A stretch of 64,000 nucleotides of DNA from Flavobacterium sp. ZT3R18 (GCF_007097385.1 NZ_VJZS01000005.1:74705-138704); one strand, 5' to 3'; shown: positions 27,175-36,580, numbered from the stretch's first letter. Notes: a model not told the origin generated them from the letters alone. Numbers and translations: made by a program.

Positions 27175-27336
27175 TTATTTTTTGTGTCTTGGTTCACAAG
27201 AAACAGTCAATTTATGTCTTCCTTTAGCTCTTCTACGCGCAAGAACTTTTCTTCCATTAGCAGAAGCCATTCTGTCCATAAATCCGTGCTTATTTCTTCT
27301 TTTTCTTTTCGATGGTTGAAACGTTCTTTTGCTCAT
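27175..27336 (-). CDS. rpmH: 50S ribosomal protein L34
   Basis: A 53-residue basic protein: it begins [19 protein letters not shown], continues [20 protein letters not shown] and ends SCEPRHKK. The TFQPSxxKRxxxHGFxxRM core is the L34 signature. It binds 23S rRNA in the large subunit. A good promoter (TTG-N19-TATATTTG) lies 71 nt upstream and a terminator directly follows. No dnaA or rnpA gene is adjacent, unlike in many bacteria. Confidence 0.97.
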   Translation of the reverse strand: MSKRTFQPSKRKRRNKHGFMDRMASANGRKVLARRRAKGRHKLTVSCEPRHKK

Positions 27337-27407
27337 TGCTTTGTATCTTTAAAAATCTTAATTATGTGTCTATTCGTTTTGAATAACCGTTATTCTAAAA
27401 CCGAGTG

Positions 27408-27437
27408 CAAATATACAAAGAGTTTTTTTTCTGGCAA
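27408..27437 (-). promoter_or_regulatory. Promoter of rpmH (TTG-N19-TATATTTG)
   Basis: Read on the minus strand, TTG (27437-27435) is separated by 19 nt from TATATTTG (27415-27408). It matches the Bacteroidota consensus exactly. Confidence 0.75.
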
Positions 27438-27471
27438 GTAGTTTTTTAAAAATATTTTTAATTCCTTTTAC

Positions 27472-27479
27472 TATCTTTG
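27472..27479 (+). promoter_or_regulatory. Candidate -7 box (TATCTTTG) for the TPR protein gene
   Basis: TAnnTTTG match 23 nt before the ATG at 27503; the -33 region is only T-rich. Confidence 0.5.
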
Positions 27480-27502
27480 CTCTCTTAAAATCATTATACA
27501 TT

Positions 27503-28018
27503 ATGTTTCACAAAAATATCAAACTTATTATCGCCGGACTTATCATAGTTACTGGCATTTGGCAATTTACAGAGAGCAATATCGGGAATGGGATTTTCCT
27601 TATATTATTAGCTGGAATCCCTGTTTTTTTATATTTCAAAAACGAATTTATCCTACTTGCCTTCTTAAAATTGAGGAAACAAGATTTTGAAGGAGCAAAA
27701 AAATGGCTAGCTTACATCAAAAATCCAGAAACAGCTTTAGTAAGAAAGCAACAAGGTTACTTTAATTACCTACACGGAATCATGCTTTCGCAAACGAATA
27801 TCAATCAAGCCGAAAAATACTTCAAGAAAGCTATCGAATTGGGTTTGTCTATGGATATGGATTTGGCTGTAGCCAAATTAAATCTTGCAGGAGTCGCCAT
27901 GACACGTAGAAGAAAACTAGAAGCCACATCCTTATTGAACGAGGCTAAAAAATTAGACAAGCAAAACATGCTAAAAGATCAAATTGCCATGATGAAAGAA
28001 CAAATGAAAAAAATATAA
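27503..28018 (+). CDS. Membrane-anchored TPR-like protein
   Basis: A 171-residue protein with two N-terminal membrane helices (LIIAGLIIVTGIWQF, about 8-22, and GIFLILLAGIPVFLYF, about 29-45). A cytoplasmic helical part follows with TPR-like repeats: GYFNYLHGIMLSQTNINQAE then KYFKKAIELG (about 85-115), and LAVAKLNLAGVAMTRRRKLEATSLLNEAKKL (about 120-152). TPRs mediate protein contacts; partner unknown. Divergent from rpmH, closed by its own terminator. Confidence 0.82.
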   Translation: MFHKNIKLIIAGLIIVTGIWQFTESNIGNGIFLILLAGIPVFLYFKNEFILLAFLKLRKQDFEGAKKWLAYIKNPETALVRKQQGYFNYLHGIMLSQTNINQAEKYFKKAIELGLSMDMDLAVAKLNLAGVAMTRRRKLEATSLLNEAKKLDKQNMLKDQIAMMKEQMKKI

Positions 28019-28054
28019 ATTTTTCAGTTTTAAACATTAATTTTTACCATATTC

Positions 28055-28089
28055 AAAAAAACCACTCTAATTTTAGGGTGGTTTTTTTT
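28055..28089 (+). terminator. Rho-independent terminator
   Basis: Stem AAAAAACCACTCT / AGGGTGGTTTTTT (one G-U pair) with a 6-nt loop and an eight-T tail, closing the TPR gene. Confidence 0.9.
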
Positions 28090-28135
28090 ACATTATAAGC
28101 ATTACATCGGATTAATATGTAATTTAACGTTATTT

Positions 28136-28167
28136 TTGCATTAATTAACAGAAGAATGGTATTTTTG
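28136..28167 (+). promoter_or_regulatory. Promoter (TTG-N21-TATTTTTG) of the thioredoxin-like gene
   Basis: TTG at 28136-28138 and TATTTTTG at 28160-28167, 26 nt before the start codon. A second TATTTTTG at 28131-28138 overlaps the -33 element. Confidence 0.6.
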
Positions 28168-28192
28168 CTAAACAGCTAAAAACCAATGATTT

Positions 28193-28888
28193 ATGCGTAA
28201 ATTTTTACTTACATTAATTTTGTCTTTATCCTTAACAGCTTCATACTGTCAAGACACAATTAAGTATTTATCTGATGCAATTAAAGAAAACATAAATCCC
28301 TACAAGAAAGCAAGCAACAGCGCCTACGAAAAAAGGAATTTTGAAGAAGGCAAAAATCTTTTTGATACATTAGTAAAAAACAAACTTATAGGAACTAAAT
28401 TTGATGATTTTAACATAAAAGTTTACAAGGACAAAAATGTAAAAATAAACAGGATCAACAAGCCTATTTTTATAATTACCTATGCCTCTTGGTGCGTAAT
28501 TACAAAAGGAGAGATTCCTGCTTTAAACATACTAGCTAAAGAACACCGCAATGACATGCAAATTATCGTGATTTTTTGGGATAAGAAAAGTGATATTAAA
28601 AATATTGCCTATAAATTTAGTGACGACATTAAAGTTTGCTATGCCAATGAAAACTATGCAAAAGATGCTCACCTTGTTTCTACCATTAAACACACATTAG
28701 GATTTCCAACTTCAATATTTATAGATGAGAATAAAAATGTAGTTAACATAAAACATTTTGAAAACGTCATTAAACTAAAAACTCCTATAAAACAAGCTAT
28801 CATTACTAGTTATAATTACTTTAGCAAAGACATTAATGAAAACCTTGTAAATACTATATCCAATAACAAGAGATTTACCACTAACTAA
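28193..28888 (+). CDS. Secreted thioredoxin-like protein with one active-site Cys
   Basis: A 231-residue protein with a signal peptide (LILSLSLTASYCQ, cleavage near 20), about 45 helical residues, then a TlpA/AhpC-type thioredoxin fold (about 62-195). The active-site region reads YASWCVITKGEIPAL: Cys101 is present but the second position of CxxC is Thr104. The cis-Pro loop LGFPTSIFID (Pro172) is intact. With one cysteine it cannot do the normal dithiol cycle; it may act on mixed disulfides, or be a chaperone-like relic. The stand-alone gene has its own promoter. Confidence 0.82.
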   Translation: MRKFLLTLILSLSLTASYCQDTIKYLSDAIKENINPYKKASNSAYEKRNFEEGKNLFDTLVKNKLIGTKFDDFNIKVYKDKNVKINRINKPIFIITYASWCVITKGEIPALNILAKEHRNDMQIIVIFWDKKSDIKNIAYKFSDDIKVCYANENYAKDAHLVSTIKHTLGFPTSIFIDENKNVVNIKHFENVIKLKTPIKQAIITSYNYFSKDINENLVNTISNNKRFTTN

Positions 28889-28924
28889 GTCCTATATTTC
28901 TCATAACACTTCTTTACCCCTAAT

Positions 28925-29590
28925 CTAAACTGTATTACCCATAATTATTGAAGGCAAGTTGGCATTCAACCATTTGTATTTATTAAGAATCATAATATGT
29001 GTTCCCCCACTTACAACAATACAGTTTTTTATGTATTTAATTGGAAAAACATCATCCGAATCCCCATGTATGTGAATCACATTTTGATCAACAACGGTTC
29101 GATCCCACAAGACAACCTGTTCTATTGCCCAATCTAAATAACGCTTATCTCGAACCGAAAGGAATTTTTCGTACAATTTAAGCCTTTGATTTACTTTTTC
29201 ACCAAATGAAAACTTAGCCAAACTTTCCATATTTTGAACCAAACTTAATGGGATCAGTTTATAAGCCTTAGTACTTTTTGCAACAATCATCCTTCTTGGA
29301 AATTCGAGATTGGTTTTTACACTAGAAATAATAATTATTTTCCTAGCAGCTACAAAACCTGCTATTTCCTGAACTAAAATGCCTCCAAACGAGACTCCAA
29401 TCAACACTGGATTTTCATGTTTTATCTTTAGCGTCATTCGTTTAGCATACTCGGCTAAACTTTCTTTTTCAAAAGGAATTTCCCACTCCAAAAACACCAT
29501 CTCAAATTGATCAGTAGGAAGTTTAATCCTCTCAAAAATAGAAATGCTTGCCGCCAAACCTGGCATAAAATACACTGGAATTTTACTCAT
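28925..29590 (-). CDS. Alpha/beta hydrolase
   Basis: A 221-residue cytoplasmic protein. The oxyanion region VYFMPGLAASISIFERI, the nucleophile elbow GVSFGG (Ser about 68) and a late acid-His region (HIHGDSDDVFP, then GGTHIMILNK with His near 202) give a complete Ser-Asp-His triad. It lacks a large cap domain. Substrate unknown. It converges on the thioredoxin-like gene with only 36 bp between stops. Confidence 0.83.
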   Translation of the reverse strand: MSKIPVYFMPGLAASISIFERIKLPTDQFEMVFLEWEIPFEKESLAEYAKRMTLKIKHENPVLIGVSFGGILVQEIAGFVAARKIIIISSVKTNLEFPRRMIVAKSTKAYKLIPLSLVQNMESLAKFSFGEKVNQRLKLYEKFLSVRDKRYLDWAIEQVVLWDRTVVDQNVIHIHGDSDDVFPIKYIKNCIVVSGGTHIMILNKYKWLNANLPSIIMGNTV

Positions 29591-29857
29591 AACTAATTTA
29601 AATCATTTATTGTTTTTCTATGCATAAATTACTGCAATTTATTAAAAAGAGTCTCAAAATACTAATTAAAGACTTTATTTAAAACACAAAAATATTCAGC
29701 TACTACAAAAACCAATTAGCATCCTTTAGAATCAAAAAAAACAAGATTGACTCTTCAATAAATAAAAGATAAATCCTATCTTTACCATTACCCTATCTCG
29801 AGGAAGATAAAATTAAATTTTAAAAGAGTTTGATTTATAATTCGAAACTAAAACAAG

Positions 29858-31243
29858 ATGATAAAATACCCTGTACTTTCATTTTTCTTCTTTTTTTCTA
29901 TTACCTACAGCTATTCACAAATAGAAACATCGGCTTCGTTGCATGACGCGATTTACAAGGCAATCGAAATAAACACCTCCATTAAAAACAAAGTAATCGA
30001 AATTGAAAAATTAAACCTGCAAGAAAAAGGCGTTCGCAACAAATACATCCCAACCGTTGAAGCCAATGCCCTTTATTCCTATTTCGACAGCAACTTAACC
30101 CTCGACCTGCCTACTTCAACAATACCTATCGTCAATTATCCTTTATTCGACAAAAAAGCAACTTATGATAATACCGGTAATTTTTTTATCGGAAGTGTGA
30201 TGGCCAAAACCGTTTTATTTAGCGGTTTCCAAATCCCCAATGGAGCCAATGCCATTAAACAAAAAGCAATAGGTACCACTTATTTAAAAGATTCCGAAAA
30301 AGATGCAATAATAAAGGACGTCATTAATACTTTCGACCAATTAAAACTTCTAGATGAAACTGAAAAGCTCATAAATGACAGCGATAAAAGGTTAAAATCC
30401 GAAACCAAAAGAGTTTCAAAAGCTATTGAACAAGGTCTTGCAGTTCCTTATGATAGAGATAAAATAAAATTGGCACTATTAGAATTAGAATCCAAAAGAG
30501 TTGAATTTACAGGGAAACGCACCTTACTTTATAAAAAATTGAAATATCTAACTGGTTATTCTGACGAAGAAATTAATGCTGTTCAATACAATCTAATTCC
30601 TTATTTAATCGCTGAAGAAAAGTTAAGCACCGAAAACAAACAAGAAATCAAAGCATTAGAATCATTCAAACTAGCTAGCGAGTACCTCCTAAAAAAAGAA
30701 AAAGGAACCTATCTTCCTACTGTAGGGGCTTTTGGAGGAATTGTATATTCTAGCTTATTTAATGTAAATGGAACCACTTCGGTTGTTCCCGTTATCAATC
30801 AGCCTTTAAATCTAGGTTTAAACGAGTTCTCTTTAAGTCCACTTTTGACAGTAGGAGCCGCACTGAAATGGGAAATTTTTGCTGGTTTTGAAAGGGAACA
30901 CAAAGTACACGAAGCCAAATTAAACATTGAGCAGATTCAAAATCAAATTGATGACACCAAACAAAAACTGCAATTACTGCTCGAAAACAACCTTGTGAAT
31001 TATTCCGTTTTATTAAAAAAAATCGAAATATCAACACAACAGGAAAAAATAGCCAACAACAATCTCAATCTAGCTTTGAAACAATATAAAGAAGGACTAA
31101 TTAATGTTTCAGAACTTTTGGAAGCAGAGAATGACTATTATAAAGTATCGGTAACCAAACTAAATACATTAATAGAACAACGATTATCAGCTATAGAAAC
31201 CATAATTACTACTGGCGAATTATCTAATAAATTATCTCAATAA
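29858..31243 (+). CDS. TolC-family outer-membrane efflux protein
   Basis: A 461-residue protein with a signal peptide (FFFFSITYSYSQ, cleavage near 21) and two OEP repeats. The helical hairpins are typical of TolC: ASLHDAIYKAIEINTSIKNK at the start of the first repeat and LNLALKQYKEGLINVSELLEAENDYYKV in the second. It forms the outer-membrane channel for the exporter encoded by the next two genes (spacers of 12 and 2 bp), so they are one operon. Its promoter is not obvious in the 267-bp gap upstream. Confidence 0.93.
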   Translation: MIKYPVLSFFFFFSITYSYSQIETSASLHDAIYKAIEINTSIKNKVIEIEKLNLQEKGVRNKYIPTVEANALYSYFDSNLTLDLPTSTIPIVNYPLFDKKATYDNTGNFFIGSVMAKTVLFSGFQIPNGANAIKQKAIGTTYLKDSEKDAIIKDVINTFDQLKLLDETEKLINDSDKRLKSETKRVSKAIEQGLAVPYDRDKIKLALLELESKRVEFTGKRTLLYKKLKYLTGYSDEEINAVQYNLIPYLIAEEKLSTENKQEIKALESFKLASEYLLKKEKGTYLPTVGAFGGIVYSSLFNVNGTTSVVPVINQPLNLGLNEFSLSPLLTVGAALKWEIFAGFEREHKVHEAKLNIEQIQNQIDDTKQKLQLLLENNLVNYSVLLKKIEISTQQEKIANNNLNLALKQYKEGLINVSELLEAENDYYKVSVTKLNTLIEQRLSAIETIITTGELSNKLSQ

Positions 31244-31255
31244 AAAATCAATGCT

Positions 31256-32209
31256 ATGAAAAGAGCTCATACCATATTATTCCTAACACTTATTGCAATT
31301 AGCTGCAAAAATCCAAAGCAGGACACCCTTATTCAAGGGAAAGTTGAGAATGAACAAATTGCAGTTGTAAGCAAAATTCCAGGAAAAATTATAAAAATAC
31401 TGGTAAAGGAAGGAGATTTTGTAAAAAAAGGAGATACCCTTGCCATTCTTGATATTCCTGAAGTGGATGCTAAAAAAAATCAAGCCGAAGGGGCACTGCT
31501 ATCCGCAAAAGCACAATACACAATGGCTGTAAAAGGAGCAACCAACAATCAGATTCTACAACTTGAAGCCAAAAAACAAGGACTAAAAGAACAATATGAA
31601 TTTGCTCAAAAATCGATCAAACGATTAAGCAATATGCTCAAAGACTCATTGGTTTCGCAACAAACTTACGACGAAGCATTTGCTAAATACCAAGGAGCCC
31701 AAGCGCAATACAACGCCGTTATAGCCGAATTGGATGACGCCAAAAAAGGAGGTCGCATCGAACAACAAAACATGGCGTTGGGACAACAAGAAAGAGCTTT
31801 GGGAGCTTTACAAGAAGTGGAAACAGCCAACAAAGAACGCTATATTATTGCCCCGCAAGACATGGATATCGAAACCATAACCCTAAATATAGGAGAACTG
31901 GCATTGCCTGGATATACCTTATTTAATGGCACTATCAGCAGTGGCACTTACTTTCGATTTACAGTGCCGGAAAGCAAATTGAACAAAATAAAAAAAGGCC
32001 GAGAAATTACCGTTTCAATTCCCTACGCCAAGAAGAGTATTAAAGGGATTATAACTTCCATAAAACAATTAGGCGCTTACGGCTCTATTGCCACCGCTTA
32101 TCCCGATTATGAAATGCAGGAAAGCTTATTTGAAGTAAAAATAACCCCAATAAACAGTGCCGAAAACAAAGATTTGATCACAAAAACAACGGTCACTTTA
32201 TCCTTATAA
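31256..32209 (+). CDS. HlyD-family membrane fusion lipoprotein
   Basis: A 317-residue adaptor with a lipoprotein signal (LIAISC, Cys17). The biotinyl-lipoyl-like half motif KIPGKIIKILVKEGDFVKKG lies near residues 40-60. A long coiled-coil hairpin (about 70-190) and a beta-barrel part (GELALPGYTLFNGTISSG, REITVSIPYAKKSIKG) follow. It joins the inner-membrane permease to the TolC-like channel. Located between the two in a tight operon. Confidence 0.92.
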   Translation: MKRAHTILFLTLIAISCKNPKQDTLIQGKVENEQIAVVSKIPGKIIKILVKEGDFVKKGDTLAILDIPEVDAKKNQAEGALLSAKAQYTMAVKGATNNQILQLEAKKQGLKEQYEFAQKSIKRLSNMLKDSLVSQQTYDEAFAKYQGAQAQYNAVIAELDDAKKGGRIEQQNMALGQQERALGALQEVETANKERYIIAPQDMDIETITLNIGELALPGYTLFNGTISSGTYFRFTVPESKLNKIKKGREITVSIPYAKKSIKGIITSIKQLGAYGSIATAYPDYEMQESLFEVKITPINSAENKDLITKTTVTLSL

Positions 32210-32211
32210 CT

Positions 32212-33369
32212 ATGCGAGACTTCTTTTCTTTACTAAAAAGAGAATTTCAATTCTTTTGGCAAAATAAAATTCTCCGAGTGCTTTTTATTGGAGCGCCCAT
32301 CCTGTATGGCGTTTTGTTAGGCTACGTTTATGGCAAAGGAAAGGTCACTGATTTGCCCATCATCGTTGTCGATCAGGACAGAACTGAAATGAGCGCCAAA
32401 GTCATACAAATGTTTGAAGACAATGAAGTCATCAACATTGCCACTGTCTTATACGATCAAAACAACCTTTCTGATATCGCTATCGAAAAGGAAGCCAATT
32501 GCGTAATCATTATTCCTAAAGGATTTCAAAAAATGGTGTTTACAAAAAAATACCCCGAAATTATCACTATTGTAAATACTGCCAATGTTTTAACGGCAAA
32601 TTACGCCTCATCTGCCGTACTATTATGTCTTGGCACTTTAAAAGCGGGCGTTCAACTCGAAACCCTCCGTAAACAAGGCACTCCAGAAAAACTATTAGAG
32701 ACCCAATACGAACCTTTCAAAACAACCTTCCTAAAAAAATACAATCGAAGCACCAATTATATGTATTTCCTTTGGCCTGGAGTTCTGGCAACTGTTTTAC
32801 AGCAAGTATTACTTTTGGCGTTAGCACTCTCCTTTGCCTCTGAATTTGAGAATAACACTTTCAAAGATTTAGTAGATAAATGCCCTTCAGTTGTAAAAAT
32901 GATGGCCGTAAAGATCATTCCTTATATGATTATGAGCTTTGGGATATGGCTTTTATATTGGGCATTTGCAACTTGGTTCCGAATACCTTTCTTCAACAAT
33001 TTAGGCACCTTAACATTTGTCGCCGGAATTTTTGTGCTCTCTGTATCTTTTATCGGAATATTGGTTAGTATTCTAATTCCAAACCAATTGAAAGCAACCG
33101 AAGTTTTAATGGTTATAGCAACCCCCAGTTTTATTTTGAGTGGTTTCACATGGCCTTTAAGCCAAATGCCGGTTTGGGTACAAAGTATAGCAAATGTAAT
33201 TCCACTTACCCATTTTCTAAAAGCATTTAGAATCTTAAGCGTAGAAAACGGTAAACTTTATCAAACTTATGGATCTATTTGGAATATGATAATCATCGGA
33301 ATTGTATGCGCCCTACTCTCCTATCTTGCGTTGTATTTTAAGAAAAGAACCATCTTGAAAAACGCATAA
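32212..33369 (+). CDS. ABC-2 type transport permease
   Basis: A 385-residue integral membrane protein of the YhhJ/YbhR type. One N-terminal helix (LFIGAPILYGVLLGYVYG) is followed by a periplasmic domain of about 130 residues and five C-terminal helices, with the conserved GFTWPLSQMPVWVQSIANVIPLTHFL near the end. It starts 2 bp after the HlyD gene stop. ABC-2 permeases normally need a nucleotide-binding protein; none is in this operon. The nearest ATPase is an ABC-F protein on the opposite strand, which is not a transporter subunit. Confidence 0.92.
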   Translation: MRDFFSLLKREFQFFWQNKILRVLFIGAPILYGVLLGYVYGKGKVTDLPIIVVDQDRTEMSAKVIQMFEDNEVINIATVLYDQNNLSDIAIEKEANCVIIIPKGFQKMVFTKKYPEIITIVNTANVLTANYASSAVLLCLGTLKAGVQLETLRKQGTPEKLLETQYEPFKTTFLKKYNRSTNYMYFLWPGVLATVLQQVLLLALALSFASEFENNTFKDLVDKCPSVVKMMAVKIIPYMIMSFGIWLLYWAFATWFRIPFFNNLGTLTFVAGIFVLSVSFIGILVSILIPNQLKATEVLMVIATPSFILSGFTWPLSQMPVWVQSIANVIPLTHFLKAFRILSVENGKLYQTYGSIWNMIIIGIVCALLSYLALYFKKRTILKNA

Positions 33370-33370
33370 A

Positions 33371-33404
33371 AAAAAGGCAAGAAGCATAAAACTCTTGCCT
33401 TTTT
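33371..33404. terminator. Bidirectional terminator after the export operon
   Basis: 12-bp perfect stem AAAAAGGCAAGA / TCTTGCCTTTTT with a 10-nt loop; serves the permease gene and the converging ABC-F gene. Confidence 0.92.
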
Positions 33405-33428
33405 CACTATTTGAAAAGAAATTAAAAT

Positions 33429-35063
33429 CTATTTCTCAATCTCTTTCATGCTATCCATTTTCTTGTGTGCCAAGAAACCAGTAATATCTTCAAAATGCTC
33501 AACTACACGTTTGTTTCCAAATTCAAAAACCTTAGTAGCCAAACCGTCAAGGAAGTCACGATCGTGAGAAACTAAAATTAATGTCCCATCAAAATCACGC
33601 AAAGCATCTTTGATAATGTCTTTGGTTTTCATATCCAAGTGATTCGAAGGCTCATCCAAAATCAACAAATTAACAGGTTCCAACAATAATTTAATCATTG
33701 CCAAACGCGTTTTCTCTCCACCCGAAAGCACTTTTACTTTCTTGGTAACATCATCGCCATGAAACATGAAAGCGCCCAAAATATCTTTAATCTTAGTTCT
33801 AACATCACCTACGGCAATATCATCAATAGTTTCAAAAATAGTGGCATTTTCGTCTAATAGAGCCGCTTGATTTTGGGCAAAATAACCAATTTGAGAATTG
33901 TGTCCAATTTCAACAGAACCACTATCAATTCCAATTTCTTTCATTATGGCTTTGATCATAGTCGATTTTCCTTCCCCATTTTTCCCAACAAAAGCTACTT
34001 TTTGACCTCTTTCAATCACAACATTGGCATCTTTGAAAACCACATGATCTCCATAAGATTTTGACATCTCTTTTATAATTACAGGATATTGTCCGGAACG
34101 AGCTGCTGGTGGAAATTTTAGTTTCAATGCCGATGTATCTACTTCATCCACCTGAACAATAACCAGTTTCTCTAACATCTTAACTCGAGACTGAACCGCA
34201 TCTGTTTTAGAAAACGTCCCTTTAAAACGATCGATAAAAGTCCTATTATCGGCAATCATACGTTGCTGCTCGTCGTATGCTTTTTGCTGGTGCATACGTC
34301 GGTCTTTTCTAAGTTCTAAATAGTGAGAATACTTGGCTTTATAATCGTAAATCCTCCCCATTGTCACTTCAATAGTACGATTGGTAATATTATCCACAAA
34401 AGCTCTATCGTGCGAAATTACCACAACCGCTTTGGCTGAATTGATCAAGAAATCTTCCAGCCATTGAATACTTTCGATATCCATGTGATTGGTTGGCTCA
34501 TCCAATAAAATCAAATCTGGTTTTTGCAAAAGGATTTTAGCCAATTCAATTCGCATTCTCCAACCTCCTGAGAATTCAGAAGTTTGACGAGTGAAATCTT
34601 CACGAACAAAACCTAAACCAATTAGAATTTTTTCTACTTCGGCCTCATAATTCACTTCTTCAATCGCATAGAATTTCTCGCTTAAGTCCGAAACTCTTTC
34701 GATTAATTTCATGTAAGCGTCACTTTCATAATCGGTACGAATGGTCAATTGCTCATTGATTTCGTCGATCTCGGCTTTCATTCCAAAAATTTCTCCAAAG
34801 GCTTTTGAAGTTTCCTCCATTACCGTTGCTCCATCTGTCGTTAATAAATGCTGTGGCAAATAAGCAACAATGGCATCTTTTGGTGCCGAAATATTTCCGG
34901 TGGAAGGTTTGCTTTGTCCTGCAATAATCTTCAAGAGTGTTGATTTACCTGCTCCATTCTTACCCATAAGGGCTATTTTATCATTTTCATTTATAGCAAA
35001 AGACACATCACTAAAAAGTGTTGTTCCTCCAAATTGAACTGAAATATCGTTAATTGTTATCAT
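33429..35063 (-). CDS. ABC-F family ATPase
   Basis: A 544-residue protein of two fused nucleotide-binding domains and no membrane helices. Walker A motifs are GKNGAGKST (about 34-42) and GKNGEGKST (about 352-360). ABC signatures are SGGWRMR and SGGEKTR, with Walker B motifs LILLDEPTNHMD and LLILDEPSNHLD. The linker between domains is of the YbiT/ABC-F kind. ABC-F proteins act on the ribosome, either regulating translation or protecting it from antibiotics; length and linker do not single out a resistance type. A clear promoter lies upstream. Confidence 0.92.
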   Translation of the reverse strand: MITINDISVQFGGTTLFSDVSFAINENDKIALMGKNGAGKSTLLKIIAGQSKPSTGNISAPKDAIVAYLPQHLLTTDGATVMEETSKAFGEIFGMKAEIDEINEQLTIRTDYESDAYMKLIERVSDLSEKFYAIEEVNYEAEVEKILIGLGFVREDFTRQTSEFSGGWRMRIELAKILLQKPDLILLDEPTNHMDIESIQWLEDFLINSAKAVVVISHDRAFVDNITNRTIEVTMGRIYDYKAKYSHYLELRKDRRMHQQKAYDEQQRMIADNRTFIDRFKGTFSKTDAVQSRVKMLEKLVIVQVDEVDTSALKLKFPPAARSGQYPVIIKEMSKSYGDHVVFKDANVVIERGQKVAFVGKNGEGKSTMIKAIMKEIGIDSGSVEIGHNSQIGYFAQNQAALLDENATIFETIDDIAVGDVRTKIKDILGAFMFHGDDVTKKVKVLSGGEKTRLAMIKLLLEPVNLLILDEPSNHLDMKTKDIIKDALRDFDGTLILVSHDRDFLDGLATKVFEFGNKRVVEHFEDITGFLAHKKMDSMKEIEK

Positions 35064-35068
35064 TTTAA

Positions 35069-35108
35069 AGTTTAGAAGGTTTATAAAGTTTAGAAGTTTA
35101 GCTTCTAC
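35069..35108. repeat. Copy of the AGTTTAGAAGGTTTATAAAG repeat
   Basis: 40 bp, 37 of which match 43459-43498. It lies in the predicted 5' leader of the ABC-F transcript, between its promoter and start codon. Here the repeat has only a short partner arm (TAGAAGTTTAGCTTCTA), unlike the long hairpin at 43459. Confidence 0.75.
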
Positions 35109-35124
35109 CTTTTTTTTGAAGGTG

Positions 35125-35154
35125 CAAAGATAGATTAATTAAAGAATTGGACAA
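35125..35154 (-). promoter_or_regulatory. Promoter of the ABC-F gene (TTG-N19-TATCTTTG)
   Basis: On the minus strand TTG (35154-35152), 19 nt, TATCTTTG (35132-35125). It gives a leader of about 55 nt containing the dispersed repeat. Confidence 0.75.
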
Positions 35155-35284
35155 CACAATTAGATTCTTAGACTTCTTAGATTTTTCTTAAAACTAGAAA
35201 TTCGACAATTTACATAGTAATCTATGCAAATCATCGAATTAAAATATTTAGGTATAATCAATAAGTCTAAGAAGTCCAACCAAA

Positions 35285-36460
35285 CTACTCTTTCCTCCAT
35301 TTTTTTGTCAACTCAAAAACATGTTCTAAAATTGCGGCTTCTCTTTCGTCGAACTCTACATTTCTGCGGCTCATAACTATCCTTGCGGTTTCGAAAGCTT
35401 TTTTGGTTATATATGTGGTAAATCCCGAAGCTCCTCCCCAAGAAAAACTAGGAACGAAATTACGAGGAAACCCACTTCCAAAGATATTGGCACTCACTCC
35501 TACCACAGTACCGGTATTAAACATGGTGTTTATCCCGCATTTGCTATGGTCTCCCATCATTAATCCACAAAACTGAAGTCCTGTTTTCGCGAAACCTTCT
35601 GTTTCATAACTCCACAATTTCACTTCTTCGTAATTATTTTTCAGGTTTGAATTGTTGCTATCCGCACCAATATTACACCATTCCCCTAAAACAGAATCAC
35701 CTAGATATCCTTCATGCCCTTTATTGGAATTTGCAAAAAGAACTGCATTTTTAACTTCGCCCCCAATTCGGGAATGAGGTCCAACTGTAGTAGCTCCGTA
35801 AACTTTGGCGCCCATTTTTACCTGCGCATTTTCGCATAAAGCAAATGGTCCACGAATTACGGAACCTTCCATAATTTCTGCATCTTTGCCTATATATATT
35901 GGTCCCGTTGACGCGTTTAAAGTCACAAACTCTAATTTCGCCCCTTCTTCTATGAAAACATTTTCGGATGCAATAACATTTACACTTTTGGGTATAGGCT
36001 GTGATTTTCTATCTTCGGTTAAAAATTCAAAATCCTCGCGAATAGACTCGTCATTTTTGGAGAAAATATCCCAAGTATGTTCTATGGTTATACACTCTTC
36101 ATTATATTCAATGATCTCATAAGTATCAAAATCTACCGATTCTTGATCTTCTTGAGTATAAAAAGCAATCACTTCATCACCTTTGAAAATAGCTTGATTC
36201 GGCTCTAAATTACTTACCATTTCAGCCAAAACATCATTAGGAAGAAAAGAAGCATTTATCATTACATTTTCTTCTAATTCTACCATCGGATATTTGTCCG
36301 ATAAATACTCTTCGGTTAAAGTTGTTGTAGTGGAACCTAAACGCATTTCCCATTTTTGACGAATCGTCATAATTCCAACAAGAATATCTGCAACAGGACG
36401 AGTAAAGGTAAAGGGTAATAATGCATTTCGAGCGGGGCCGTCAAAAAGTATGTAGTTCAT
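35285..36460 (-). CDS. GlmU-family putative sugar nucleotidyltransferase / acetyltransferase
   Basis: A 391-residue protein of the GlmU-like family (TIGR03991) common in Bacteroidetes. The N-terminal half (NYILFDGPARNALLPFTFTRPVADI) is a reduced nucleotidyltransferase-like domain. The C-terminal half (about 165-350) is a left-handed beta-helix with hexapeptide repeats (AKVYGATTVGPHSRIGGEV, SVLGEWCNIGADSNNSNL). It may make UDP-GlcNAc-type precursors, or be a regulatory relative of GlmU. The classic L-x-x-G-x-GTRM nucleotide motif of GlmU is not visible. Confidence 0.85.
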   Translation of the reverse strand: MNYILFDGPARNALLPFTFTRPVADILVGIMTIRQKWEMRLGSTTTTLTEEYLSDKYPMVELEENVMINASFLPNDVLAEMVSNLEPNQAIFKGDEVIAFYTQEDQESVDFDTYEIIEYNEECITIEHTWDIFSKNDESIREDFEFLTEDRKSQPIPKSVNVIASENVFIEEGAKLEFVTLNASTGPIYIGKDAEIMEGSVIRGPFALCENAQVKMGAKVYGATTVGPHSRIGGEVKNAVLFANSNKGHEGYLGDSVLGEWCNIGADSNNSNLKNNYEEVKLWSYETEGFAKTGLQFCGLMMGDHSKCGINTMFNTGTVVGVSANIFGSGFPRNFVPSFSWGGASGFTTYITKKAFETARIVMSRRNVEFDEREAAILEHVFELTKKWRKE

Positions 36461-36580
36461 AAATTGGATTGTAAATTGTTAAAATATGATTTGGTTATCA
36501 CGGCAAAGTTACAAATATTTTTATATGTTTATCGAAATGGAATCCTCCTTAATGCAGGGATTTCTTGTATAAATTCCATA

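Noticed and set aside
33429-35063. ABC-F protein considered as the missing ATPase of the export operon
   Set aside because: It has two fused domains with an ABC-F linker, is on the opposite strand behind a terminator, and the family acts on ribosomes.
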